A stretch of DNA of 64,000 nucleotides from JAWLHA01 sp041690535 (GCA_041690535.1 JAWLHA010000008.1:1-64000), one strand, 5' to 3'; positions 24,631 to 33,968 are shown, counted from the first letter of the stretch. Numbers and translations: made by a program. Notes: generated from the sequence alone by a model not told the origin.

Positions 24631-27600
24631 ATGGCACACCACTACACCGGCAACCGAAGCGCAGCCCTCGTCGACGCCCTCGCCCACCGCATCCTCATCC
24701 TGGATGGCGCCACCGGCACCATGATCCAGGGCTACAAGCTGCAGGAGGCGGACTACCGCGGCGAACGCTTCGCCCACTGGCCCTCGGATCTGAAGGGCAA
24801 CAACGACCTGCTGGTGCTGACCCGCCCGGACGTGGTGCGCGCCATCCACGAGGCCTACCTGGAGGCCGGCGCGGACATCATCGAGACCAACACCTTCAAT
24901 GCCAACTCGGTCTCCATGGCCGACTACGGTATGGAAGCGCTCACCTACGAGCTGAACGTGGAAGGGGCGCGCCTGGCGCGCGAGGCGGCGGACAAGTTCA
25001 CCACCGCCGGGAAGCCCCGCTTCGTGGCCGGGGTGCTCGGCCCCACCAACCGCACCGCCTCCATCTCCCCGGACGTGAACAACCCCGGCTACCGGGCCAT
25101 CTCCTTCGATACCCTGGCAGAGACCTATCTGGAGGCCACCCGCGGGCTGGTGGACGGCGGGGCCGACATCCTGCTCATCGAGACCATCTTCGATACCCTC
25201 AATGCCAAGGCGGCCATCTACGCCATCGAGAGCTACTTCGAGCAGACCAACACCCGCCTGCCGGTGATGATCTCCGGCACTATCACCGATGCATCGGGCC
25301 GCACCCTGACCGGTCAGACCGTGGAGAGTTTCTACAATTCACTGCGCCACGCCCGCCCCATCAGCTTCGGCCTGAACTGCGCCCTGGGGGCCAAGGAGCT
25401 TCGCCAGCACCTCGAGGAGCTCTCGCGCATCGCCGAGTGCCCCGTCTCCGCCCACCCCAATGCGGGACTGCCCAACGCCTTCGGCGGCTATGACGAATCC
25501 CCCGAGGCCATGGCCGCGGAGCTGAAGGAGTGGGCCGAGTCGGGCTTCCTCAACATCATCGGCGGCTGCTGCGGCACCGGCCCCGGCCACATCCGCGCCA
25601 TTGCCGAGACCATGGCCTCCATCGCCCCCCGCGCCCACCGGACCATCCGCCCCGAATGCCGCCTCTCCGGGCTGGAACCGCTCAATATCGGCCCCGACTC
25701 GCTGTTCGTGAATGTGGGCGAGCGGGCCAACGTCACCGGCTCGGCCAAGTTCAAGCGCCTGGTGCTGGAGGAGAAGTACGAGCAGGCCCTCGACGTCTGC
25801 CGCGAGCAGGTGGAGAACGGCGCCCAGGTGATCGACGTGAACATGGACGAGGCGATGCTGGACGGCGTCAAGGCCATGGTCACCTTCCTCAACCTCATCG
25901 CCGCCGAGCCGGACATCGCCAAGGTGCCGGTGATGCTCGACTCCTCCAAGTGGGAGATCCTGGAGGCGGGGCTCAAGTGCATCCAGGGCAAGGGGGTGGT
26001 GAACTCCATCTCCCTCAAGGAAGGCGAGGCGAACTTCGTCGCGCAGGCCCGCAAGCTGCGCAAGTACGGCGCCGCGGCCATCATCATGGCCTTCGACGAG
26101 CAGGGGCAGGCCGACACCCTGGCGCGCAAGCAGGCGATCTGCGAGCGCTCCTACCGGATCCTCACCGAGCAGGTGGGCTTCCCGGCCGAAGACATCATCT
26201 TCGATCCCAACATCTTCGCCATCGCCACCGGCATCGAGGAGCACAACAACTACGCGGTGGACTTCATCGAGGCCACCCGCTGGATCAAGGCGCACCTGCC
26301 TCACGCCCTCATTTCCGGCGGCGTCTCCAACGTCTCCTTCTCGTTCCGCGGCAACAACCCGGTGCGCGAGGCCATCCACGCGGTGTTCCTCTACCACGCC
26401 ATCCATGCCGGCATGGACATGGGTATCGTCAACGCCTCGCAGCTGGCGGTCTATGACGAACTGCCCGAGGAGCTGCGCGAGGCGGTGGAGGATGTGGTGC
26501 TGAACCGCCGCCCCGACGCCACCGACCGGCTGCTGGAGATCGCCCCCAACTACGCCGGCGCCGCTGGCGTGGCCGTGGCCACCGACAAGGACCAGTGGCG
26601 CACCCTCCCGGTGGCCGAGCGGCTCGCCCACGCCCTGGTCAAAGGCATCGACGCCTACGTGGAGGAGGACACCGAGGAGGCCCGCCAGCAGTTCGAGCGC
26701 CCCATCCAGGTGATCGAAGGCCCCCTCATGGATGGCATGAACACCGTGGGTGACCTGTTCGGCGACGGCAAGATGTTCCTGCCCCAGGTGGTCAAGTCCG
26801 CCCGGGTGATGAAGAAGGCGGTGGCCTACCTCATCCCCTTCATCGAGGCGGAGAAGGCCGAAGGGGCCCGTGCCGCCGGGCGCATCCTGCTCGCCACGGT
26901 GAAGGGCGATGTGCACGACATCGGCAAGAACATCGTCGGGGTGGTGCTGCAGTGCAACAACTTCGAGGTGATCGATCTCGGGGTGATGGTCCCCGCCGCC
27001 AAGATCCTGGAGGAGGCGAAGGCCCGTGACGTGGACATCATCGGCCTCTCCGGCCTCATCACCCCCTCCCTGGACGAGATGGTCCACGTGGCTCAGGAGA
27101 TGAAGCGCCAGGGCTTCTCCATCCCGCTGCTCATCGGCGGTGCCACCACCTCCCGCGCCCACACGGCCGTGAAGATCGACCCCGCCTACGAGGAGCCAGT
27201 GGTGTGGGTGAAGGACGCCTCCCGCGCGGTGGGGGTGGCGCAGAACCTTATCTCCACCTCCGACGGCACCCGCGAGAACTTCGCCGCGCAGCTCAAGACC
27301 GACTACGACCAGGTGCGCGCCAACCATGCGGCCCGTCGCGACCAGACCAAGGCGCTCCCCCTGGAGGCGGCCCGGGCCAACGCCCAGCAGCTGGAGTGGG
27401 AGGAGTACACCCCGGCGGTACCCGCGGTTCTGATGGCGGAAAACGAAGGGGCGCTGCTCATGCCCCACCTCGACCGCGCGGCGTGGGGCGACACCGAGAT
27501 CACGGTGGCGCCCCACGAGGCGGGGGCGGTGATCACCCTCGCCCCCATTGACCTCTCGGTGCTCACCCGCTACATCGACTGGACCCCCTTCTTCCACACC

Positions 27601-28428
27601 TGGGAGCTGAAGGGCAGCTTCCCCAAGATCCTCGACGATCCAGAAAAAGGGGAAGAGGCCAAGAAGCTACTGGCCGATGCAGAGGCGATGCTGCAGCGCA
27701 TTGTTAGCGAGAAGTGGCTCACCGCCCGGGCGGTGGTGGGGCTCTTCCCGGCCAACCGGGCCGGCTACGACGATGTGGAACTCTACAAGGATGCGGAACG
27801 CAAAGAGGTGCTGACCACCTTCCACTTCCTGCGCCAGCAGGGGGAGAAGCCCGCCGGCAAACCCAACCGCTGCCTGGCGGACTTCGTCGCCCCCCGCGAG
27901 GCCCGCAAGGGCGACCACCTGGGGCTTTTCGCCGTCACCGCCGGGCTGGGGATCGAGGCCAAGGCGGCCGAGTTCGAGGCGCAGCACGACGACTACGACC
28001 TCATCATGCTCAAGGCCCTGGCCGACCGCCTTGCCGAGGCCGCCGCCGAGTGGCTGCACGAGCGGGTGCGCAAGGAGCTGTGGGGCTACGCCCCCGACGA
28101 GCGGCTCGACAACGAGGCGCTGGTCCACGAGCAGTACCAGGGGATCCGCCCCGCCCCGGGCTATCCCGCCTGCCCCGATCACACCGAGAAGGGCACCCTG
28201 TGGGAGCTGCTGGAGGTGGAGGCGCGCACCGGCATCAAGCTCACCGAAAGCTTCGCCATGTGGCCCGCTGCCGCGGTGAGCGGCATCTACTTCAGCCACC
28301 CCGAGTCCGCCTATTTCGCCGTGGGCAAACTGGGCCGCGACCAGGTCGCCGACTACGCCGAACGCAAGGGGATGAGCCTTGCCGAGGCGGAGCGGTGGCT
28401 GGCGCCGAATCTGGGGTATGAGGCATAA
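24631..28428 (+). CDS. metH: Cobalamin-dependent methionine synthase
   Basis: The 1265-residue enzyme transfers a methyl group from 5-methyltetrahydrofolate to homocysteine. All four modules are visible. The homocysteine domain begins ILILDGATGTMIQ and has the zinc Cys pair in IIGGCCGTGPGH (about 310-320). The pterin domain has IDVNMDEAMLDG. The B12 cap and Rossmann domains have KGDVHDIGKNIVG, with cobalt ligand His762. The C-terminal activation domain has GIRPAPGYPACPDH for S-adenosylmethionine. Length fits the family (E. coli 1227). I see no cobalamin riboswitch in the 190-bp leader. Confidence 0.97.
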   Translation: MAHHYTGNRSAALVDALAHRILILDGATGTMIQGYKLQEADYRGERFAHWPSDLKGNNDLLVLTRPDVVRAIHEAYLEAGADIIETNTFNANSVSMADYGMEALTYELNVEGARLAREAADKFTTAGKPRFVAGVLGPTNRTASISPDVNNPGYRAISFDTLAETYLEATRGLVDGGADILLIETIFDTLNAKAAIYAIESYFEQTNTRLPVMISGTITDASGRTLTGQTVESFYNSLRHARPISFGLNCALGAKELRQHLEELSRIAECPVSAHPNAGLPNAFGGYDESPEAMAAELKEWAESGFLNIIGGCCGTGPGHIRAIAETMASIAPRAHRTIRPECRLSGLEPLNIGPDSLFVNVGERANVTGSAKFKRLVLEEKYEQALDVCREQVENGAQVIDVNMDEAMLDGVKAMVTFLNLIAAEPDIAKVPVMLDSSKWEILEAGLKCIQGKGVVNSISLKEGEANFVAQARKLRKYGAAAIIMAFDEQGQADTLARKQAICERSYRILTEQVGFPAEDIIFDPNIFAIATGIEEHNNYAVDFIEATRWIKAHLPHALISGGVSNVSFSFRGNNPVREAIHAVFLYHAIHAGMDMGIVNASQLAVYDELPEELREAVEDVVLNRRPDATDRLLEIAPNYAGAAGVAVATDKDQWRTLPVAERLAHALVKGIDAYVEEDTEEARQQFERPIQVIEGPLMDGMNTVGDLFGDGKMFLPQVVKSARVMKKAVAYLIPFIEAEKAEGARAAGRILLATVKGDVHDIGKNIVGVVLQCNNFEVIDLGVMVPAAKILEEAKARDVDIIGLSGLITPSLDEMVHVAQEMKRQGFSIPLLIGGATTSRAHTAVKIDPAYEEPVVWVKDASRAVGVAQNLISTSDGTRENFAAQLKTDYDQVRANHAARRDQTKALPLEAARANAQQLEWEEYTPAVPAVLMAENEGALLMPHLDRAAWGDTEITVAPHEAGAVITLAPIDLSVLTRYIDWTPFFHTWELKGSFPKILDDPEKGEEAKKLLADAEAMLQRIVSEKWLTARAVVGLFPANRAGYDDVELYKDAERKEVLTTFHFLRQQGEKPAGKPNRCLADFVAPREARKGDHLGLFAVTAGLGIEAKAAEFEAQHDDYDLIMLKALADRLAEAAAEWLHERVRKELWGYAPDERLDNEALVHEQYQGIRPAPGYPACPDHTEKGTLWELLEVEARTGIKLTESFAMWPAAAVSGIYFSHPESAYFAVGKLGRDQVADYAERKGMSLAEAERWLAPNLGYEA

Positions 28429-28458
28429 GGGGGCGGTCCGGCCACCGGCCAAACCAGG

Positions 28459-28481
28459 AAAAAGGGCCCGCGGTGGGCTTT
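28459..28481 (+). terminator. Imperfect hairpin after metH
   Basis: AAAGGGCCC and GGGCTTT form a short stem 30 bp after the metH stop, preceded by an A-run. The stem is imperfect and the T-tract short. Confidence 0.4.
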
Positions 28482-28515
28482 CGCAACGTCGCCGCGCACA
28501 ACTACGAAGCGGTCG

Positions 28516-28550
28516 CAGGGTAAACGCATGCTTACCCAAGAGCGATGCTG
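28516..28550 (-). repeat. Nested-palindrome family, end fragment (copy c)
   Basis: CAGGGTAAACGCATGCTTAC followed by CCAAGAGCGATG is the same right-end fragment as at 14012, in the same orientation. It lies in the convergent gap between metH and vapC. Confidence 0.85.
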
Positions 28551-28630
28551 TGGTAACGGGAAAGTTCCTGGACGGGGAAACAGCGGGCACTCGCACCTAA
28601 CCTGCATCCCGACCAGGCACCTCCTGCACG

Positions 28631-29041
28631 CTAGTGCGGTGCGGCCCAATTCTCGACGCAGAGCCCGGGGACCCGCTCGAATTCCCGGCCGTTGTTGGTC
28701 ACCAGCGTCGCACCGAGCTGGCGGGCATGGGCGGCAATCAGCAGGTCATTGCCGCCGATGACGGTCCCGTTTCGCTCCAGCTCCGCCCGGATTTCGCCAT
28801 AGTCGTGTGCCGCGGCCTCCGGCCAATCCAACACCTGAACAAACGCGAGGAAGTCGCGCAGAGCCGCTTCACTGCGCTCCCGTTGGCTTGACTTGGCAAT
28901 CCCGTGGCGCAATTCCGCGAGCACGACTGCCGACATGCCCACCTCGCCCACTGGAATCCCGCGAAGGCGTTCATGCACTTCCGGTGGGCGCCGCTTCATG
29001 ACATAAATGCAAATGTTCGTGTCCAGCATGTAGCGCATCAA
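28631..29041 (-). CDS. vapC: PIN-domain toxin (VapC)
   Basis: The 136-residue PIN-domain ribonuclease has the acidic residues expected in the active site: Asp7 in MLDTNICIYV, Glu in LAELRHGI and Asp in IGGNDLLIAAHA, plus TNNGREFERVPGL near the end. VapC toxins usually cleave initiator tRNA or rRNA. The ATG at 29041 overlaps the vapB stop as ATGA. It is the second gene of a two-gene toxin-antitoxin operon. Confidence 0.93.
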   Translation of the reverse strand: MMRYMLDTNICIYVMKRRPPEVHERLRGIPVGEVGMSAVVLAELRHGIAKSSQRERSEAALRDFLAFVQVLDWPEAAAHDYGEIRAELERNGTVIGGNDLLIAAHARQLGATLVTNNGREFERVPGLCVENWAAPH

Positions 29042-29274
29042 AATGATTCCCGATGCTGTGCGGGCAGATCCTCGATGCTGTCGGGAAAGTCTTCGGGCAA
29101 TGTCGTCACGGGCTTACTGAAGTAGTCGTCCCAACTGCGCGGCTTGGGCCGCAAGATGATCTCATCACCGCGGCGCTCGATGTAAACCTCGTCGGCATCA
29201 AGTTCAAAAGCCTTGGGCAGCCGAACCGCTTGGCTGCGACCGTTGCGAAAGAGGCTGGCGGTACGCTTCGCCAT
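29038..29274 (-). CDS. vapB: AbrB/SpoVT-type antitoxin (VapB)
   Basis: The 78-residue protein has the swapped-hairpin DNA-binding fold of VapB: LFRNGRSQAVRLPKAFELDA, then EVYIERRGDEIILRPKP. The C-terminal tail (DYFSKPVTTLPEDF) is the part that typically masks the toxin. A pair of inverted repeats just upstream is the likely autoregulatory operator. Confidence 0.93.
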   Translation of the reverse strand: MAKRTASLFRNGRSQAVRLPKAFELDADEVYIERRGDEIILRPKPRSWDDYFSKPVTTLPEDFPDSIEDLPAQHRESF

Positions 29275-29295
29275 GGCGGGCCCTCCTGTTCATGG

Positions 29296-29343
29296 ATATG
29301 CCCGGAGCATATGCCCCGTGGTTGAGATATGCAAGAAGCATAG
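29296..29343. promoter_or_regulatory. Paired ATATGC-N5-GCATAT operator upstream of vapBC
   Basis: A perfect palindrome ATATGC-CCGGA-GCATAT (29296-29312) and a near-copy ATATGC-AAGAA-GCATAG (29327-29343) lie 22 and 53 bp upstream of the vapB start. Their 31-bp spacing, about three helical turns, would put both on one DNA face. VapBC complexes normally repress their own promoter at such repeats. Confidence 0.7.
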
Positions 29344-29412
29344 GCCAGTTGTTCCATTGTGTCCGCGTCGATCCCAGACGCCCAGGCAAAACATCGTGGC
29401 CACCGCCCCAGA

Positions 29413-30072
29413 TCAACTCGCCCTGGCGACCGCCCGAATCACATCATAGTCCCGCTTCAGCGCTGTCCGGATGAGCGCTGAGGTGAAGCGGGGAAACACC
29501 TCCCGCGGGACCAGCGCCGCCAACTGCGCGGGATCCGGGGGGAGTCCCAGCTTCTCCGCGGCGTCGAGGATTTTGCTGTCTGCGTAGGGATAGGCCTCCT
29601 CCCACGCCCCCTGCGCCTCGCGCAGGAAGATGTCGGCCCCCACCTTGCCGATACCCTTGAACTCCTGGAGCAGCGTCCACTCCCGCCGCACATCGAACCC
29701 GGCCGCCTCGCGCAGATGCCTCAGATCACCCCGGTAACGCTCCAGCAGCAGGGCGGCGCTGTCGCCCAGCATGGTCGAGGTACGTTCGTCGTAGCGCTTG
29801 TAGCCGTGCCAGGTGATCACGTCGACCCGCGCCTGCCAGGTGGCCTCGGCCATCTTGCGGGGCGTGGTCAGCCCCGCCTTGCGCAGGGCGGTGGCGGCCT
29901 CCACGGCATTGCCCGCCGCAATGCGCGCGCTCAGCAGGAGCGCCAGCACCAGAAGCTGGAACAGCTCCGATGGGGTGTTGCGCTCCACGTGCAGGCCCAC
30001 CTCTTCGGCATAGGTCGTGCCGTGGTATTCGAGCACCGCCTCCACAAGTCTTCGCGAGTCCTCTGCCGCCAC
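29413..30072 (-). CDS. Endonuclease III-like HhH-GPD protein lacking key catalytic features
   Basis: The 219-residue protein has the helical EndoIII fold: FQLLVLALLLSARIAAGNAV, then TPRKMAEATWQARVDVIT and a helix-hairpin-helix LLQEFKGIGKVGADIFLREA. The HhH lacks the catalytic Lys (GIGKVGA instead of GVGRKTA). The later Asp is retained (YADSKIL), and no [4Fe-4S] Cys cluster is present at the C-terminus. It may bind DNA without glycosylase/lyase activity or be a divergent enzyme. It stands alone between vapB and the TPR gene. Confidence 0.75.
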   Translation of the reverse strand: MAAEDSRRLVEAVLEYHGTTYAEEVGLHVERNTPSELFQLLVLALLLSARIAAGNAVEAATALRKAGLTTPRKMAEATWQARVDVITWHGYKRYDERTSTMLGDSAALLLERYRGDLRHLREAAGFDVRREWTLLQEFKGIGKVGADIFLREAQGAWEEAYPYADSKILDAAEKLGLPPDPAQLAALVPREVFPRFTSALIRTALKRDYDVIRAVARAS

Positions 30073-30306
30073 GCGCCACCTCGCTTCTGAAGGGTGATTG
30101 CCGCAAGTGTAGAGAAGCCCGTCGGCTGGTAGATCAGGCTGCCGAAGGCTGCTTCACAGGGCTTGGCTTCTCCGCTGGATCGGTAACGCGCGGAGTTCTC
30201 TCCGGCTGCAGACGTCAGAACGTGGGAGGCCCGCCCTCGGGCCGGATCCTTGAGCCGGTTCGCGGCGAGGGTGCCGCTCTACGTGTTTGGTGGTCCGGAA
30301 CGTCCT

Positions 30307-32556
30307 TTAGGAGTCCGAGTGCTCCTGCGGCAGTGCCTCGATGCGCGCTTCGAAGTGCGCAACGAGCTGAAGGTGGTCCGAATAGGGGCGAGCGTCAGCC
30401 AGGCACCGGCTGAGCGCCAGGGCTTCTTGGTAGGCCTCCAGAGCCTTGCTCCACCGCCCTTCTGCTTGCGCTACCCCCCCCAGGTGGTCAAGGGAAATTG
30501 CAAGGTCGCGCAGGCTCTCGGGGCTCTCACCCAAACGCGCCACCAGCCGTCGAGCGATGTCCAGGCTCTGCGCGAACAGCCCACCCGCCCGCTCCAACTC
30601 CCCCTGCGCGCGGGCGATGTTGCCCATGTTGTCCAAGGCGACAGAGAGGTCGCGCAGGCTCTCGGGGCTCTCTCCCAGACGCTCCACCAGCCGTCGAGCG
30701 ATGTCCAGGCTCTCCGCGAACAGCCTGCCCGCGCGCTCCAGCTTCCCCTGAGTGCGGGCGATATCGCCCACGTTGTTCAAGGCGACAGCAAGGTCGCGCA
30801 GGCTCTCGGGGCTCTCACCCAGACGCTCCACCAGCCGACGAGCGATGTCCAGGCTCTTCTCGAACAGCCCGCCCGCCCGCTCCAGCTCACCCTGGGCGCG
30901 GGCGATGTTGCCCACGTTGTCAAGGGCAATGGAGAGGTCTCGCAGGCTCTCGGGGCTCTCACCCAGACGCTCCACCAGCCGTCGAGCGATGTCCAGGCTC
31001 TTCTCGAACAGCCCGCCCGCCCGCTCCAGCTCCCCCTGGGCGCGGGCGATGTTGCCCACGTTGTCCAGGGCAATGGAGAGGTCTCGCAGGCTCTCGGGGC
31101 TCTCACCCAGACGCTCCACCAGCCGTCGACGGATGTCCAGACTCTTCTCAAACAGCCCGCCCGCCCGCTCCAGCTCCCCCTGCGCGCGGGCGATGTTACC
31201 CACGTTGTTCAGGGCGACAGAGAGGTCGCGCAGGCTCTCGGGGCTCTCTCTCAGACGCACCAGCCGTCGAGCAATGTCCAGGCTCTCCTCGAACAGCCCG
31301 CCCGCCCGCTCCAGCTCACCCTGAGCGCGGGCGATGTTGCCCACGTTGTTCAGGGCAAGGGCGAGGTCGCGCAGGCTCTCGGGGCTCTCACCCAGACGCT
31401 CCACCAGCCTTCGGCGGAGTTCCAGGCTCTGCTCGAACAGCCCGCCCGCCCGCTCCAGCTCACCCTGGGCGCGGGCGATGTTGCCCACGTTGTCAAGGGC
31501 AATGGAGAGGTCGCGCAGGCTCTCGGGGCTCTCTCCCAGACGCGCCACCAGCCGTCGAGCGAGGTCCAGGCTCTCAGCGAACAGCCCGCCCGCCCGCTCC
31601 AGATCCCCCTGAGCGCGGGCGATGTCGCCCACGTTGTTCAGGGCAATGGAGAGGTCTCGCAGGCTCTCGGGGCTCTCTCCCAGACGCTCCACCAGCCGTC
31701 GAGCGAGGTCCAGGCTCTCCGCGAACAGCCCGCCCGCCCGCTCCAGCTCGCCCTGTGCGCGGGCAATTTTGCCCACGTTGTTCAAGGCGACAGAGAGGTC
31801 GCGCAGGGCTTCCGTGCTCTCCCGGGAATCCATGGCACGCAGCCTGGCGATACCTTCAGCCCATTCCGCAACCGCGCTGGCCCGCTCCAACTGCCTCTTG
31901 CCCCATAGGGCCTCGAAGGCACGCCCCGCGGCCAGCAGTGCCCCGCGCTCTTGCGAGCCCTTGCCCTTCAGCCGCTCCCACTCCCTGACTAGCGACTCCT
32001 CCTCGGCAGCAAGCGGGAAGGCTTCCACCTCGCGCTCAGCGGAAGGTTCGCCCTCTAAAGGGGCAACAGCGATCCAATCCCCCGCATCCAAAGCGAAGTC
32101 ACGGATTGCCCAAAGGTCAGGGACCAATGCCTTGATTCGGTCCCGCTCATCCGTGGGGAGGATCAGGACCAAAGGCCGCTTGAGGGCTTGGCGCAGGGGT
32201 TCCCGCTGTTCATTGAGACGAGCAAGGAAGGTGAGCCTCGCCGAGGTCCATGCCGGACCTCGGCCACGAGTGAGATCGACCCAATAGGGTGCCCCCAAGG
32301 CCTGGCGGTGGAGGGCGGGGTTAAGAAGTTCCGGCAGGAGCCTGGCCAGCAGCGCCTCAGGGTTTTCGGAGATCGGTATCTCCAGTCGCGTAATGCGGGC
32401 ACGATAGATGTTCGCGAGCCTTTCGCGAAAAAGCGCCACCACCCGTGGGTCGGCGCTGAAAATGAATCCCAGGGCGAAGCTGTCGCACCACTCCAGATGC
32501 TGCTTCAAGCGAAGCCACGCGGCTTCACCCTCGGGGTTGAGCGTGAAACCGTTCAC
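30307..32556 (-). CDS. TPR-repeat protein coupled to an ATPase (possible conflict or sensor module)
   Basis: The 749-residue protein has an uncharacterised N-terminal domain of about 250 residues (EAAWLRLKQHLEWCDSFALG; RITRLEIPISENPEALLARL). Nine nearly identical 48-residue tetratricopeptide units follow (251-681), each with LRDL(S/A)(I/V)AL(N/D)NVG and IARAQGELERAGGLF. A tenth divergent unit and a short tail end it. Its ATG overlaps the ATPase stop by 4 bp, so the two products are probably made together. TPR arrays bind peptides or proteins. I do not recognise the N-terminal domain. Partner and layout recall NTPase-TPR conflict systems, but function is inferred. Confidence 0.8.
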   Translation of the reverse strand: MNGFTLNPEGEAAWLRLKQHLEWCDSFALGFIFSADPRVVALFRERLANIYRARITRLEIPISENPEALLARLLPELLNPALHRQALGAPYWVDLTRGRGPAWTSARLTFLARLNEQREPLRQALKRPLVLILPTDERDRIKALVPDLWAIRDFALDAGDWIAVAPLEGEPSAEREVEAFPLAAEEESLVREWERLKGKGSQERGALLAAGRAFEALWGKRQLERASAVAEWAEGIARLRAMDSRESTEALRDLSVALNNVGKIARAQGELERAGGLFAESLDLARRLVERLGESPESLRDLSIALNNVGDIARAQGDLERAGGLFAESLDLARRLVARLGESPESLRDLSIALDNVGNIARAQGELERAGGLFEQSLELRRRLVERLGESPESLRDLALALNNVGNIARAQGELERAGGLFEESLDIARRLVRLRESPESLRDLSVALNNVGNIARAQGELERAGGLFEKSLDIRRRLVERLGESPESLRDLSIALDNVGNIARAQGELERAGGLFEKSLDIARRLVERLGESPESLRDLSIALDNVGNIARAQGELERAGGLFEKSLDIARRLVERLGESPESLRDLAVALNNVGDIARTQGKLERAGRLFAESLDIARRLVERLGESPESLRDLSVALDNMGNIARAQGELERAGGLFAQSLDIARRLVARLGESPESLRDLAISLDHLGGVAQAEGRWSKALEAYQEALALSRCLADARPYSDHLQLVAHFEARIEALPQEHSDS
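30514..31806 (-). repeat. Tandem 144-bp TPR-coding repeats (nine units)
   Basis: Eight units of 144 bp and one of 141 bp (fourth in the reading direction) lie head to tail. The protein units are almost identical; units 6 and 7 are identical in protein and differ at few DNA sites. The short unit has RLVRLRESPES instead of RLVERLGESPES, an in-frame loss of one codon. Confidence 0.92.
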
Positions 32557-33884
32557 TCTTTGTGCTCTGAATCCTGCAGAAAACGTGCGATCTCCTCGAC
32601 AAGGAGCGGGTGAATGTCATACCAGGGCTGCCCGTTGAGGTAGTTCATGATGAGGTTACTATCCAGGAATCGGGCAAGGCCCGGCAGGTCCTTGGTAGAC
32701 GGGAGGACCGCCTCCTTGGTGCGGTGGATGTGGGCCAGCCAGCGCCCATCTTCTTCGGCCACCGGCAGGAGTTCGTTGCGCAACTGCTCCTCGATTTGAC
32801 CAAGCAGTTTGTCCTCAACCACGGCCGGTTTTCGGCTGACAATCAGGGTTTGCAGGCGAATTAACGTCTCGCGGACCAGACGGAAGAAATCCCGCAGGTC
32901 GCCGCCGGCGGACATCGCCAGTCGGTCCAGCTGCACGGGCTGAAAGACGTTGCGCCATTGGGGATAGCGCTGTTCGATGATCTTCCGCATCACCGCGAGC
33001 CCCGCGTGATCCTCCTGCCCATCCCTGCAGCGCACGTGGATGTTGGGCCACACCACGATGGGATGGCCCCCGAGGCTGCGCCCCAGGTTGGGGGCGAGGG
33101 GGATGAGGAAGGGTGGGATGGTATAGACCACGTGCAGCTTGGGAAAGGCGAGATTGGCCGCCTGGCCTGAGAAGAGGTCCACCACGCGCTGGTGGACCTG
33201 CTCCGCATCCTCTCCCACGCCGCGAAGCTGCTCCACCGAATCCACCAGGAAGACAACCTTCTTGTCCGGGTCACCCTCCTTCTCCCGAATGGCATCTACG
33301 AGAGACGCGGTGAAATTTCCGGCATCTTCAATCAACCGGGTCAGGTGGCCGCGAAGCTGCTCCTGAATACGCTGCTTGAAAGTGGGTTCGGTCTTGAGGC
33401 GCATGCCCAGTTTGGCTGCGGCACGGCCTGACTTGTACTCCAGCCCGAGGGTTTCGATCTCGACATCCGACTGCAGAAAATTGAGCAGCCTTTTCCAATA
33501 GGACTCTGAGACATCCGTCAAACCCAGCTCCTCCGCCTTGGCTGCAAGGGCCGCCATCAGCGAGAGGACGAAGTCGCTCAGCTCCAGGGGTTTGGTCATC
33601 ATGATGTAGTCGAGCATGTTGACCAGAAACACCTTGCAACCGCTCTGCTCCAGCATGCGCTTGAGGCGTTTCAGCTCGGTGCTCTTGCCGTTGCCCCGAA
33701 AACCGGTAAGCAGGTTGACGCTCTCCGACTCGGCCCACTCGATCCGCTGCCAGAGTTGGAGGATAGGGTCCTTCTCCGGTTGGGACTCAAGGATGGGGAC
33801 GTAGTAGGGGTCGTCCGGCTCAAGGGGCATCGCGCCATGGCCGGTCAGGCTTTTGTAGAAATCGCGCAGAGAGGAGGCGTCCAT
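32553..33884 (-). CDS. P-loop ATPase partner of the TPR protein
   Basis: The 443-residue protein has Walker A GFRGNGKST (61-69) and a Walker B-like strand VVFLVDSVEQL (Asp215), followed by a C-terminal region with AGGDLRDFFRLVRETL resembling the sensor-2/winged-helix part of AAA (Orc/STAND-like) ATPases. No membrane segment or nuclease motif is visible. It is the upstream member of a two-gene unit and overlaps the TPR gene by 4 bp. STAND-like ATPases act as signal-triggered switches; that role here is an inference. Confidence 0.82.
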   Translation of the reverse strand: MDASSLRDFYKSLTGHGAMPLEPDDPYYVPILESQPEKDPILQLWQRIEWAESESVNLLTGFRGNGKSTELKRLKRMLEQSGCKVFLVNMLDYIMMTKPLELSDFVLSLMAALAAKAEELGLTDVSESYWKRLLNFLQSDVEIETLGLEYKSGRAAAKLGMRLKTEPTFKQRIQEQLRGHLTRLIEDAGNFTASLVDAIREKEGDPDKKVVFLVDSVEQLRGVGEDAEQVHQRVVDLFSGQAANLAFPKLHVVYTIPPFLIPLAPNLGRSLGGHPIVVWPNIHVRCRDGQEDHAGLAVMRKIIEQRYPQWRNVFQPVQLDRLAMSAGGDLRDFFRLVRETLIRLQTLIVSRKPAVVEDKLLGQIEEQLRNELLPVAEEDGRWLAHIHRTKEAVLPSTKDLPGLARFLDSNLIMNYLNGQPWYDIHPLLVEEIARFLQDSEHKE

Positions 33885-33968
33885 CAGGGCAGGATAGTAG
33901 CTGTTTGTGGTTTTCTTTCAGTATACGGGGCCCCAAAGCACCGGCCAACCTTCGTACCTTGGCTGACA

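Noticed and set aside
25339..27597. 752-residue minus-strand frame antisense to metH
   Set aside because: It has biased composition and no domain; metH motifs lie in the opposite strand.
30514..31806. Possible CRISPR array
   Set aside because: Units are 144 bp, contiguous and coding, with no spacers.
30250..31988. Plus-strand frames across the TPR array, including 552 and 496 residues
   Set aside because: They mirror the 144-bp repeat array; only the minus-strand frame gives a TPR pattern.
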